Of a DNA stretch of 64,000 nucleotides, positions 50,387 to 58,563 are shown in pieces. The notes beneath the pieces are model-generated. The model saw only the letters and a program-made list of their open reading frames with translations, was not told the DNA's origin and made no database searches. The translations under genes and the position numbers were made by a program. Positions within the stretch are counted from its first letter, which is position 1, and each line of letters begins with the position of its first letter. The stretch spans positions 8,515-72,514 of the forward strand of contig NZ_BAABFL010000477.1 of assembly GCF_039540975.1 (NCBI RefSeq), given 5' to 3'. This DNA comes from Kistimonas scapharcae (GTDB lineage Bacteria > Pseudomonadota > Gammaproteobacteria > Pseudomonadales > Endozoicomonadaceae).

Positions 50387-52315
50387 ATGGATAGCTCGAA
50401 CCCGACACTCACGCAGCAAAAAATCGACGAGTGCTTTGAATACCTCGACAACGGCTGGTCAATCATCCCGATTGCGGTCGACACCAAAAAACCGCTGGTC
50501 AAATGGAAAGCATTTCAGTCCCGCCAGGCCACCGAAGAAGAAGTGACCGAATGGTTCACCCGATGGCCGAAGGCCCTGATGGCTCTGGTCACGGGGGATG
50601 TCAGCGACATCTATGTCGTCGACATGGATACCCCCGAAGCCGAGCAGAAAGCCGACGAACTCGGGTTTGTCTCTCCGGTCCAGGTCAGGACACCCCACGG
50701 GAGCCACCGCTATTTCAGACACCCCGGTGACGGCCAGTGGCGAGGGCCGCAGTCCGGCTCCGGTTCCAACGGCACGGTCTGGCCGCAGGTCGACGGCCTC
50801 GACTGGCGCGGCGACGGCAGCTATGCGCTGTTGCCAACCTGCGATAACCACTACCACTGGCACGTTGCCGAAGGGTTTGCTTTCGAGGACATGCCGACCT
50901 GGCAGGACCGGGCCGGTGAGCCGGAGGGTACGGACGTGGTACCCATGCCCGAGTACATCTCCGGCACATTGATACACCTCGACCTGTCGAAGATCAGTAC
51001 CGACAATGCCAAAGATATCTGGAAAGAGACTTCGGCACGGGCCAACACCTTCCCTGGCGGCAAGATCCCGCGAGGCGGCTCGGGCATCTACAACATGACC
51101 TTCCGCTATCTCGGGCGGGCCGTACTCGAAGTCGGCATCGGGGAGGCGCTCGAAGCGGCGGGCCGGGAGTACATGGATGCGTTCTTTACCGCACCGCTCG
51201 AAGAGGCCAGGCTGCAACAGAACCTGGCCTCGATCCGGCGAATGGAGAAGCTCAACCATCCCGAGCGCTTTGACAATGACGACCATTACATCGGCCACCT
51301 GTCCCCTGACCGGGTGATTGGAGTTGCCAAAGTGGCGGCGCGTCACTACATCACGGATGACGATGCCGAACAGTTGCGCAAAGAGGTCGGCGAACAGGCG
51401 TTCCTGGTCAGGCCGATTATCCGCAAAGGGTCCATCGTCCAGGTTGCCGGTTATTCCGGGCATGGCAAGAGCCTGTTTACCTATCTGCTGATGTGCCATC
51501 TGGCGAGGGGCAAGCGCTTCGGGTGTTTCGAGATCGGGCAGCCCCAAAAGGTTCTCTACTTTGATTTCGAGAATGGTCGCGGCACCCTGGCCAACCTGCT
51601 CGCCAGCATGAGACGCTCCTGGGGGCCTGACAGGGCGGGGAACCTCACCATATGGACACCGTTTCGCAATCCCGAGCGCGAGATCAACCTGAAAACCGCC
51701 GATGGCATGAGGGAGCTGGCCTGTTGCGTCAAGGAGGTCGAGCCGGATGTGGTGGTGATTGATACGATCCGGTCCGCCTTCCCTGGCCTGAAGGAGAACA
51801 GCGCCGAGGAATGGCGTGAACTTAACGGTATCGCTTTGAAGCTGCGCAATGCCGGTTATACCGTCGTCTTCCTCCACCACACCAACAAGCCGACAGAAAG
51901 CGGCATCGCCCGCGAGGCCGGATCAACCAACCAGCTCACCACCCTGGAGACCCAGATCAAGATCGTCCAGGTGTTTCGCGACAAAGAGGAGGCGAAAAAC
52001 CTGGCCGGAATATGGGACGGCGCGTATGACAATGACTCGCCCTGGCACGGACTGGAGCGTATCTCGCCACGGGGAGGCTTGCTTCAGGTTGTGCTCGAAG
52101 TGCAGCTCGGCAAGGTCCGGGAGTGGACCGAGGACCATGAGCGCAAACAGTTTTTTGGCATCGGGGAGAACGCCGACGGCAAGCGTTTCGTCATAGCCAG
52201 CATGTCCCCGAAGGAGAAGGCCCGACACCTGGCCGGGCACGGAATGGATGTGAAAGCGATCGCTGCCGAAATGCGCCGCAGCCTGGCAGCGGTGACACAA
52301 TGGCTCGACGCCTGA
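50387..52315 (+). CDS. Bifunctional primase-polymerase / RepA-like helicase
   Basis: A 642-residue replication protein. The N-terminal 180 residues are an archaeo-eukaryotic-type primase-polymerase domain: GWSIIPIAVDTKKPLVKW, catalytic VVDMDTPE near residues 79-86 and VRTPHGSHRYF near 105. A linker follows. The C-terminal RecA-like domain has Walker A GYSGHGKS near residue 355, Walker B VVVIDTIRS near 455 and TVVFLHHTNK near 490. It should prime and unwind at the phage origin. An HTH-like end (KAIAAEMRRSLAAVTQWL) may bind DNA. It is divergent from the recombination operon. Confidence 0.85.
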   Translation: MDSSNPTLTQQKIDECFEYLDNGWSIIPIAVDTKKPLVKWKAFQSRQATEEEVTEWFTRWPKALMALVTGDVSDIYVVDMDTPEAEQKADELGFVSPVQVRTPHGSHRYFRHPGDGQWRGPQSGSGSNGTVWPQVDGLDWRGDGSYALLPTCDNHYHWHVAEGFAFEDMPTWQDRAGEPEGTDVVPMPEYISGTLIHLDLSKISTDNAKDIWKETSARANTFPGGKIPRGGSGIYNMTFRYLGRAVLEVGIGEALEAAGREYMDAFFTAPLEEARLQQNLASIRRMEKLNHPERFDNDDHYIGHLSPDRVIGVAKVAARHYITDDDAEQLRKEVGEQAFLVRPIIRKGSIVQVAGYSGHGKSLFTYLLMCHLARGKRFGCFEIGQPQKVLYFDFENGRGTLANLLASMRRSWGPDRAGNLTIWTPFRNPEREINLKTADGMRELACCVKEVEPDVVVIDTIRSAFPGLKENSAEEWRELNGIALKLRNAGYTVVFLHHTNKPTESGIAREAGSTNQLTTLETQIKIVQVFRDKEEAKNLAGIWDGAYDNDSPWHGLERISPRGGLLQVVLEVQLGKVREWTEDHERKQFFGIGENADGKRFVIASMSPKEKARHLAGHGMDVKAIAAEMRRSLAAVTQWLDA

Positions 52316-52609
52316 TCAAGCCTTGCCGGATAGCAGGGTTCGCAGCCTTGCTATCTCATCCATCATTTCACTGACCTGTCGCCCCAGCCCCATCACCTGG
52401 TCCCCACGGATCTTGGCTTCCTCAGCCAGCCGGAGCACCTCCTCGGTCAATGCGCCTATGTGTGACTCTTCGTAATGGTCCTCGACGTCTGCAAGAAACC
52501 GTTCCTGCGCCAGGGCCAGCACCCTGGCGGCACCGGCATGTTTGCACAGCGCCTCCACCGATTGCTCCACATTAACCCTGGCATCGTTTTCTTCGTATCG
52601 TTCATACAT
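52316..52609 (-). CDS. Coiled-coil hypothetical protein (97 aa)
   Basis: Start at the ATG at 52609 (MYERYEENDARVNVE) with AAGGTG six bases ahead. The whole protein is helical (EEVLRLAEEAKIRGDQVMGLGRQVSEMM), suggesting a coiled coil. It is acidic, without membrane segments, and convergent with the primase/helicase gene, whose stop lies immediately next to its own. Unknown function. Confidence 0.6.
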   Translation of the reverse strand: MYERYEENDARVNVEQSVEALCKHAGAARVLALAQERFLADVEDHYEESHIGALTEEVLRLAEEAKIRGDQVMGLGRQVSEMMDEIARLRTLLSGKA

Positions 52610-52712
52610 ACCCAACACCTTGCTTTCCCAGTTAAACTTATGCCTTCACCATCAACCTCAGGATATATTTCATTAAACCTTGCTCTCAAGTTCCAGATAT
52701 GGAACCGGCGTA

Positions 52713-53330
52713 TCAACCGGCTCTGATGTCATAGACAACCACCATGACGGCCAGGTCCGAGAGTGCGTATCGGTGGCAGGCCGAGAGCAGTTCGTGCGTA
52801 TAGTTAACCCTGAATTTCTTTTTTATCGTGCCCATGCGCTTGTTAAGGGTGCGTATCGAGGTCTGAAAGTGCTCGGCTATACAGGCCTGGGGCGTGCCGA
52901 TAAAGGTGTGGCCGATCAGTTTCAGTTCACGGAAGCTGAGGTAATCATTAATCTGCTCGACAAACAGCCCCCTGGCCGGTTGTATGTTCACCAGGTGCGT
53001 GCCCACCAGTGAGTCCTGTACCTCCACCTCGCCGACAATCCCGCCCTCCCTGTCGAGACGCTTGCGGACCACGACCTCCACCCATCCCCCGATGGTGCGG
53101 ACCAGTTCCCGGCTTGTCAGCGAGCCCGACAGGCTGTCGCGGGTTTCACCATCGGTCTTGTTACAGATGTCAGCATGGTCAGTGAGATAAAAGTCGTAAT
53201 CGGACTTGCCTATGGCCTGCTTCGGGGAGTCATACCCGGCGGCAATCGCCAGGTCGCTGGAGATTTCGGTATACCGGCCGTTCCGGTCCTTGCGAAACGT
53301 GAATATGGGAGAGCCGGTGTTATTCTTCAT
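52713..53330 (-). CDS. PAS domain / LuxR-type regulator
   Basis: A 205-residue transcription factor. Residues 1-115 form a PAS sensor domain (FRKDRNGRYTEISSDLAIAAG, IGKSDYDFYL, TIGGWVEVVVRKRLDREGGIVG). The C-terminal 75 residues are a LuxR-type HTH (YLSFRELKLIGHTFIG, then EHFQTSIRTLNKRMGTIKKKF). PAS domains bind small ligands or sense redox and light, so this prophage protein could connect a cell or community signal to phage gene control. The GGAGGAGGC site is excellent. It is divergent from the zinc-ribbon gene over a 400-bp region. No partner kinase or synthase is present. Confidence 0.75.
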   Translation of the reverse strand: MKNNTGSPIFTFRKDRNGRYTEISSDLAIAAGYDSPKQAIGKSDYDFYLTDHADICNKTDGETRDSLSGSLTSRELVRTIGGWVEVVVRKRLDREGGIVGEVEVQDSLVGTHLVNIQPARGLFVEQINDYLSFRELKLIGHTFIGTPQACIAEHFQTSIRTLNKRMGTIKKKFRVNYTHELLSACHRYALSDLAVMVVVYDIRAG

Positions 53331-53731
53331 GCCTCCTCCTGTCCTTCACCCTGAGAACAAGAGCATAACGCTATATAAACAACAACCTAGGTTCAAGTGT
53401 TTTACACTTTGGTTACATGCTTGCCGTTACTTTTTTTCAGGCAATAGCTTCGCCTTCAAACGGTGAGCGAGCGAACAGAATAATCGGAACCTACTGAACA
53501 GACAGTGAACAAAGATTGGACAACGGGTCATGCGGCCTGAGCCCCAGCGAAGGTCGCAATGCTGAAACACAATCGACAACCTTGTTTTCTTCGACTCTCG
53601 CTGATCACTCGAATCTGCTTTTGAGGGTATCATATTTTTTAACCCTTCTCAAAAATCTGCACTTAGCTAATTTAATAATAAGAACCCCTAGAAACGCTTA
53701 GCCTAACTTCAGTTATGGCTATAATACCCCT
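53331..53731. promoter_or_regulatory. 400-bp divergent regulatory region
   Basis: No gene of its own. The leftward end serves the PAS-LuxR gene. The rightward end has TATAAT at 53720-53725 with a weak TTAGCC (53698-53703) 16 bp before it. Because the -10 ends six bases before the ATG at 53732, the transcript should begin at or next to that ATG (leaderless). Near 53390 lies AACCTAGGTT, a perfect 10-bp palindrome that could be an operator. Confidence 0.55.
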
Positions 53732-54022
53732 ATGGCCAAAATCATTGTCACGGACGACGATGTACGCTGGTTGCGGAAGCACCATGCGTCACTCAGCTAC
53801 AAAGCAATGGCAAAACACATGCAGTGTTGTGTCGACACCCTCAAGCGCATCCTTGCCCGGCACGGGATTGAACAATTCGACGGTGCGAAATACCAACCCC
53901 GCCTCAGGGACAAGACATGGCGACGGCCCTGCATCATTTGCAAGACGACTGTCGTTCGACCAAAGAACCAGTATATCTGTACGTCCTGTCGTAACAGGCA
54001 ACGCCGGGATGATCTCCTTTGA
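53732..54022 (+). CDS. HTH plus zinc-ribbon small protein (96 aa)
   Basis: The N-terminal 50 residues have a helix-turn-helix outline (LSYKAMAKHMQCCVDTLKRIL). The C-terminal part has a zinc ribbon with CIIC and CTSC pairs 17 residues apart. This is a likely DNA-binding regulator. A consensus TATAAT lies so close to the ATG that the mRNA seems leaderless, as for some phage repressor genes, and there is no Shine-Dalgarno site. It is divergent from the PAS-LuxR gene, so the two may form the phage's control switch. Confidence 0.65.
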   Translation: MAKIIVTDDDVRWLRKHHASLSYKAMAKHMQCCVDTLKRILARHGIEQFDGAKYQPRLRDKTWRRPCIICKTTVVRPKNQYICTSCRNRQRRDDLL

Positions 54023-54116
54023 TCGCTTGTTGTACGACGCCCGGTGTGGCTACCTCGCCCGGGGCGAGGCAGCGACCATGGATTAACGACATTTGCCGGG
54101 TATTTGACCAGCAACC

Positions 54117-54347
54117 ATGCCACGGAAAAAACAGCTTCGACGAGCCCGTCATCGCGACCCGAAGCCCGACATGAACGGGGTTCCGCTCAAGTGCTGCCCC
54201 TGCTGCGGCTCCGGCAATGTGTGCGCCGACAGCGAAGAATGCATGGCGATGATCTGGTGCGAGGACTGCGGCATCTCGGTGCACAGCCCGCACCATCAGG
54301 CCATCCACACCTGGAACAGACGGCACTACGAGGAAGACCATGCCTAA
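54117..54347 (+). CDS. Lar-like restriction alleviation protein
   Basis: A 76-residue zinc-ribbon protein whose core reads LKCCPCCGSGNVCADS...WCEDCGISVHSPHHQAIHTWNRR. The two CxxC pairs plus the closing Trp-Asn-Arg-Arg are the signature of Lar-type proteins, which reduce type I restriction of incoming or replicating phage DNA. It overlaps the next nuclease gene by 8 bp. No strong ribosome site is visible at this ATG. The Lar family is diverse, so anti-restriction activity is inferred. Confidence 0.7.
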   Translation: MPRKKQLRRARHRDPKPDMNGVPLKCCPCCGSGNVCADSEECMAMIWCEDCGISVHSPHHQAIHTWNRRHYEEDHA

Positions 54348-54729
54348 AGGACGAGGCTGCAAGCAAAAAGGCGATAACTTCGAGCGGGAGCTGGCCGCAT
54401 TCCTGAACGAATATGCTTATGGCCGGTCACTCTGTCACCGTGCACCGCTTTCGGGCGGCGGCTCCGTAATATCGACAGGCGGCGCTGACCTCACCGGAAC
54501 CCCCGGCCTGTTCGTCGAGGCCAAGCGGGTCGAGCGGTGCGCCTTCCCGAACGCACTGGAACAGGCCGAGCGTAATGCCGAACAGACCTGCTCCACCGAG
54601 CATCCGATCGTCATCAACCGGCGTAACCGGCAGTGCATGGAAGAGAGCTACGTGTTCCTCCGGCTCGGTGACTTCCTTGCGTTCTACCATGCCTGGCTCG
54701 AACGGGAAGGCCATCCGCACTCGAACTAG
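54340..54729 (+). CDS. PD-(D/E)XK nuclease, resolvase-like (129 aa)
   Basis: A 129-residue enzyme with a Hjc/phage resolvase-like outline. An early Glu sits in KGDNFERELAAFLNE, then RAPLSGGG, then GADLTG (Asp) and LFVEAKRV (Glu-x-Lys) near residues 50-65. All catalytic positions are present. Small nucleases of this type resolve Holliday junctions or trim replication intermediates before packaging. It is translationally coupled to the Lar-like gene. The structure-specific role is inferred from fold and size. Confidence 0.7.
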   Translation: MPKGRGCKQKGDNFERELAAFLNEYAYGRSLCHRAPLSGGGSVISTGGADLTGTPGLFVEAKRVERCAFPNALEQAERNAEQTCSTEHPIVINRRNRQCMEESYVFLRLGDFLAFYHAWLEREGHPHSN

Positions 54730-54836
54730 CGTTCATACGGTTCTTCGCAATCCCCTCTCTCGCTGTCCGGCTTGAGGTTTCAGGTTCACCACCGTTGGTT
54801 TGATCAACCCTAACGCATTTAGTTGCAAGCCTGTTT

Positions 54837-55019
54837 TTACTGCGGTAAGACTATTAACATTGGTTTCGCAGAAACTATCCTTTTGCGCATGATTGCGCCG
54901 TTGACGATGTCAGCCTGTATCAATTCCGCATCTGAAGTTGCATAAAAGCAAACCAAGGCTCCGCCACCGCAGCCGGGTTCATCCATGAGGTCAGGCAGGC
55001 CAATCCCGACCACGCACAT
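54837..55019 (-). CDS. Small hypothetical protein on the opposite strand (60 aa)
   Basis: The ATG at 55019 follows GGAGGTG, an excellent site, and gives a 60-residue protein MCVVGIGLPDLMDEPGCGGG ending PMLIVLPQ. It is divergent from the gene at 55047 with only 27 bp between. No family is recognised. The strong ribosome site is the main support. 54730-54836 shows no feature. Confidence 0.5.
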   Translation of the reverse strand: MCVVGIGLPDLMDEPGCGGGALVCFYATSDAELIQADIVNGAIMRKRIVSAKPMLIVLPQ

Positions 55020-55046
55020 AAACACCTCCACTGAGGAATACCAATC

Positions 55047-55232
55047 ATGACAGGCCGGATTGATCTTCGCTGGGTCAGGCGCGAGCTGGGGAAGGCCCGG
55101 TTGCAGCGTGACCAGTGCATGGCACGACTTGAAGACATGAAACAGGAACTCCTCACCCTTGAAGCCAAGGTGACAGGGTTCGCCGAGCTGAAGAAATACC
55201 TCGAACAGGCGGGGAAAACCGACCATGAGTAA
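55047..55232 (+). CDS. Small coiled-coil phage protein (61 aa)
   Basis: A 61-residue helical, basic-acidic protein (LGKARLQRDQCMARLEDMKQEL) preceded by GAGGAA. Probably a short coiled coil. A further 19-residue frame (MSKTRTVMSHRQ, 55225-55284) overlaps its end and may be a leader peptide or chance. Unknown role; part of the rightward early region before the antirepressor candidate. Confidence 0.5.
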   Translation: MTGRIDLRWVRRELGKARLQRDQCMARLEDMKQELLTLEAKVTGFAELKKYLEQAGKTDHE

Positions 55233-55304
55233 GACCCGGACTGTCATGTCACATCGACAGCCACGGCAAACCGGCACGCACTGACCACCAAGGAGCAAGA
55301 CGTC

Positions 55305-55835
55305 ATGGAAGACCTGTTGAAACAAACGCCCAGGCTGGATCTCACCCCGACCCCGGTCGGTGAGTCACGAGCCAGCTTCGACACCTACGATCGTGCGCTC
55401 AGTATGATCGCCGAGGGCAAACGGTCCCGCGACCGTCTCGTTATCGATGCGCTGGAGGTGCATAACGGCGTCAGGGTTGAGCTTATCGAAACGGGCGAGG
55501 AAGCCGAAGCGGCCGGGGAGGCGTCTGACGCTTTAGAAGCGGCAAGCGATCCGACCTGTTTTACCAATACGGATTTCGCCCGAAAGATAGGGGTTCCCCG
55601 CCCCAGGCTCAACCTCGCACTGGTGGCCATGGGCATCCTGACCTCCCGGAAGCGTAGCGGCAAGCATGGCGACTACCAGTACTACGAGATCACCGATGAA
55701 GGCATGGCGTATTGCGCCTACGGACGGATCAGGGGCGGCGTCGTCAGCATCCACCACTCACCGGGTTCAATCCTGTACCGGACAACCCTGCTGGAACTTC
55801 GCGCCCTCATTATCAAGACCGCCGCCAACCTGTGA
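55305..55835 (+). CDS. Hypothetical phage protein (176 aa), winged-helix-like C-terminus
   Basis: The first 80 residues are acidic and disordered-looking. Residues about 85-140 look like a winged helix: FARKIGVPRPRLNLALVAMG then ILTSRKRSGKHGDYQYYEITDEG. This resembles the KilAC-type C-terminal domain of phage antirepressors, though the match is partial. AAGGAGCAAG provides the ribosome site. It lies 40 bp ahead of the KilA-N-like gene, so the two may represent the separate halves of an antirepressor, which is inference. Confidence 0.55.
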   Translation: MEDLLKQTPRLDLTPTPVGESRASFDTYDRALSMIAEGKRSRDRLVIDALEVHNGVRVELIETGEEAEAAGEASDALEAASDPTCFTNTDFARKIGVPRPRLNLALVAMGILTSRKRSGKHGDYQYYEITDEGMAYCAYGRIRGGVVSIHHSPGSILYRTTLLELRALIIKTAANL

Positions 55836-55874
55836 TAACCGGGGCCTTCGCGCCCCCAGACAAGGACACGCGCC

Positions 55875-56504
55875 ATGGAAAGCTGTCTGACAACCACTGC
55901 CGATTATGCCTTCCACCTGTACCGGTTTAATGGCCAGTGGTGGGCCACCGACAAGCTGGTCAGTTCATTGACCGGCGTACCGGTACTGGACCTGCATCGT
56001 ATGATCAGTGAAGGGATCGTGCGTATCGAGGGGCACAACCTGATTCGGGAATCCACCCTGAACCACATCAGGGGCATGATTCCGCGCCGGTACCAGCAAG
56101 CCTACGGGCAGCTTGTCTATGCCCTGCATTCACGGAACACCGGTCGCCTGCCGGAAGCGGACATACTGCAACACGACCATCCTGTCCGCATCGAGTCCGG
56201 CATGTGCTGCATGACGGATCTCTACTCCGCCTACCTGGCCAGCCCGAACACCACCACGTCGAACCGGAACTGCAAGCCCTCGCATTTTCTTCGGCTCAAG
56301 AAAAGCAGGGAGCTTGTCGCCCGGCTGGCGAGGTCAAGAAAGACGCCTGCCGAGGAGCTGTTCAGAACCAGTCGCGACGGCGGTCATCCGGCCAAGTGGA
56401 CGATCCGGGAGATTGCGCAAAGCTACGCCGCCTGGCTCAGCAAGCCCCTCGGCATGGCGCTCGCCGACAGATATGCGCAGTACGAACAGAAGGGAGGGCA
56501 GTGA
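55875..56504 (+). CDS. KilA-N-like protein, candidate antirepressor
   Basis: The C-terminal 100 residues match the KilA-N layout: CMTDLYSAYLASPN, then KPSHFLRLKKSRELVARLARS, then an Arg/Gly region and WTIREIAQSYAAWLSKPLGMAL. KilA-N domains bind DNA and occur in phage antirepressors and regulators. The N-terminal half (FNGQWWATDKLVSSLTGV) could be a DNA-binding or sensor part. AAGGACACG precedes the ATG. Position in the early region supports a regulatory role. Confidence 0.65.
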   Translation: MESCLTTTADYAFHLYRFNGQWWATDKLVSSLTGVPVLDLHRMISEGIVRIEGHNLIRESTLNHIRGMIPRRYQQAYGQLVYALHSRNTGRLPEADILQHDHPVRIESGMCCMTDLYSAYLASPNTTTSNRNCKPSHFLRLKKSRELVARLARSRKTPAEELFRTSRDGGHPAKWTIREIAQSYAAWLSKPLGMALADRYAQYEQKGGQ

Positions 56505-56540
56505 CATGCCCTGCGTACACACCCAGCGAGGGAATGATTC

Positions 56541-56855
56541 ATGAAACAGGTACCGGAACCCGCACCGGAAATGCAGGTCGGCGATATGATCATCTCGATC
56601 CCGGCGTCGATCATTGTGGTCGCACTGACATCAAGGAGCCCTGACGCCGGGGACTATGGCCGGAGAGCGGCGAGGCATGTGATCGAGCGTCTGTCCGCAG
56701 CGGCACGGGATGTTGATACCAGCCTGGCCTACTCGGTCATGAAGCTGCCGGAGATTGCCGCCGTTGACCAGCATACCGCACTGGCTACAGCCACCCGTGT
56801 CGTCGATGAGATCGGGGAGTGGCGGGCGTACTGGATTATGAAGGAAGTGGAATAA
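56541..56855 (+). CDS. Hypothetical phage protein (104 aa)
   Basis: The 104-residue protein has a short beta-like start (GDMIISIPASIIVVAL) that is hydrophobic but too short and polar-flanked to be a clear membrane segment. Helical sequence follows (RAARHVIERLSAAARDV) and an acidic C-terminus. AGGGAATG precedes the start. No recognised family; it lies between the KilA-N-like gene and the excisionase. Confidence 0.55.
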   Translation: MKQVPEPAPEMQVGDMIISIPASIIVVALTSRSPDAGDYGRRAARHVIERLSAAARDVDTSLAYSVMKLPEIAAVDQHTALATATRVVDEIGEWRAYWIMKEVE

Positions 56856-56903
56856 CGAGCTGGCCCCAGGGAGGGAGTCAGTGTTGGTAACAAGGATTGT
56901 CAC

Positions 56904-57140
56904 ATGCCCAGACAAGGAACCCGTGTGCCCAACAGGGGTCAAAGCCCATACGGAGGGGTTGCGGTCGTAACCATTCCAAAGTTCTGCGAACTGTCCGGTT
57001 ATACCGTCGATGCCGTGAACTCGAAAATAGATAAGGCCATCTGGCCCCAGGGAAAAGTCTGGATTAAAGCGCCGGATGGTAAGCGATTAATTATTGTTAA
57101 AGGATTTGAATTATGGGTATTAAATCACCCGCAGGTTTAG
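56904..57140 (+). CDS. Excisionase-like protein
   Basis: A 78-residue protein whose last 55 residues match phage excisionases: VTIPKFCELSGYTVDAVNSK, then WPQGKVWIKAPDGKRLI and GFELWV. This winged-helix bends DNA at the attachment site and directs the integrase toward excision. The first 20 residues are basic and may not be needed. It overlaps the integrase start by 28 bp, so both are probably made from one mRNA. An intact pair suggests the prophage may still be able to excise. Confidence 0.75.
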   Translation: MPRQGTRVPNRGQSPYGGVAVVTIPKFCELSGYTVDAVNSKIDKAIWPQGKVWIKAPDGKRLIIVKGFELWVLNHPQV

Positions 57141-58414
57141 TCCTGCCGCGTGGGATTTCTGTGCATGGCAATGCATTAAGGCTCTCATTCACTTTCAAAG
57201 GAGTTAAGTGTCGAGAAACGCTAGGACTCCCCCCAACACAGAAGAATGCAAAGATAGCAGGCCGAAAACTAGAAACCATCCGGTATGAAATCTCAATGGG
57301 TTGTTTTGACTACTCAAAACACTTCCCCGATGGGAGCAAACTCAAAGTGTTTGGGTATGTGGAGGCCAGTGCCACTGTTGTTGATATCGTTGAGAAGTTT
57401 AAGGCTATTAAATTTCCCACCATCTCTATTAATACGAGACGCAGTTATAGTCACGGACTAAATATGTTATCGAAATACTTTGGTCCTGAACGAGAAATCA
57501 ATTCGATAACCAACGAGGATATTCTTGTGCTCAGGGTTGCCTTTCAAGACTTTTGTAATTCCCCTGTGACAGCCAATCATACTTTCAAAATCATCAGGAT
57601 GGTTCTCGACTTCGCTCACGACAACGGTTACACCGATAAACGATTATCGAAAAGCCTTAAGAAAATAAAGGAGAACAGGCCAAAACCTTTCCCTCTGGAA
57701 CAAGAGGAGTTCAACAGAATACTCGAAAAGTCTGACCCATTCTTCAAATGCTACTACACAATAGCTGTCTATACGGGGTTACGTACTGGCGAATTGATCG
57801 CTCTGGCCTGGGAGGATGTTGATCTGGAGCAGGGGATCATCACCGTCAGACGCAGCAAAGAAATCAACCACCCCGGCTTTAAGCTGACCAAAACTGACAA
57901 TACCAGGACCGTCGACCTGTTCCCTCCTGTTATCGAGGCGCTCAGGCAACTCAAAATCATGACATACATGATGCCTCCGATTGAAATCCAGCAGAGGTAT
58001 GAGGCGATAGGTAAATATGAAAAAGTCTCAGTCACACCCGTTTTCTCGACTCGCGCCCGACCACGATACAGCACCAGATCGACAGGCTTTTACACCCATG
58101 TAGGTCTGGCTGACCATTGGCATCGAACATTGAAGAGGGCTGGCATTGTCAGCCGCAAGCAGTATCAGACTCGACACACCTACGCCTGCTGGTTATTGAC
58201 CGCGACAGGCAACCCGGCATTCATTGCCGAACAGATGGGCCATTCTGATATGACGATGGTGATGAGGGTGTACGGGGCATGGATGCCGGGATCGTCGAAG
58301 CGAGAAGTTGAACGGGTGTGGAACGCGCTAGAAAAAATTGCTCCCCAGGTACAAGGATTTGAAAAAGTACCCAGGGAGTACCCAACAAAAAAACCAAAAA
58401 GCGTAAGCCATTGA
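57113..58414 (+). CDS. int: Tyrosine integrase
   Basis: A 433-residue phage integrase. The N-terminal arm-binding domain (DUF3596-like) reads LPRGISVHGNALRLSFTFKG. A core-binding helical domain lies at about 95-185. The catalytic domain carries Arg in TGLRTGEL (about 224), RHTYACW (about 354-360), MGHSD (about 376-380) and the nucleophile Tyr in VYGAW (about 387). All key residues are present. It lies at the right end of the prophage, next to host DNA, so the right attachment site should fall between 58415 and about 58560. The integrase and excisionase DNA is AT-richer than the rest of the phage. Confidence 0.92.
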   Translation: MGIKSPAGLVLPRGISVHGNALRLSFTFKGVKCRETLGLPPTQKNAKIAGRKLETIRYEISMGCFDYSKHFPDGSKLKVFGYVEASATVVDIVEKFKAIKFPTISINTRRSYSHGLNMLSKYFGPEREINSITNEDILVLRVAFQDFCNSPVTANHTFKIIRMVLDFAHDNGYTDKRLSKSLKKIKENRPKPFPLEQEEFNRILEKSDPFFKCYYTIAVYTGLRTGELIALAWEDVDLEQGIITVRRSKEINHPGFKLTKTDNTRTVDLFPPVIEALRQLKIMTYMMPPIEIQQRYEAIGKYEKVSVTPVFSTRARPRYSTRSTGFYTHVGLADHWHRTLKRAGIVSRKQYQTRHTYACWLLTATGNPAFIAEQMGHSDMTMVMRVYGAWMPGSSKREVERVWNALEKIAPQVQGFEKVPREYPTKKPKSVSH

Positions 58415-58563
58415 TTGTATTGGATAAAAAGTCACACCAGAACACACAAGGAGTAGAAGGAGTAGCCTTTTTGCCACTCACATATACAGACAACAAGAGT
58501 CGTAAAAAGTTCCAATACATCTGAAAAAATTTAACGACAGTTTTCATGCATTGGAAAAGGCAT
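58415..58563. other. Right prophage junction region (candidate attR)
   Basis: 149 bases between the integrase stop and the sRNA terminator, without a gene. The attachment site should be here. AACACACAAGGAGTAG (58441-58456) recurs as AACACACAAGGAGCAG at 58661-58676, 220 bp away. The core cannot be fixed without the left end, which is outside the window. Confidence 0.5.
58441..58456. repeat. 16-bp direct repeat, first copy (second at 58661-58676)
   Basis: Matches 15 of 16 bases with the copy at 58661-58676. One lies next to the integrase, the other upstream of the probable sRNA. Possible integrase-binding or duplicated attachment sequence. Confidence 0.5.

Noticed and set aside
50459..51880. 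Leftward 473-aa frame opposite the primase/helicase gene
   Set aside because: It is the antisense of a gene with clear primase and Walker motifs and has no recognisable domain itself.
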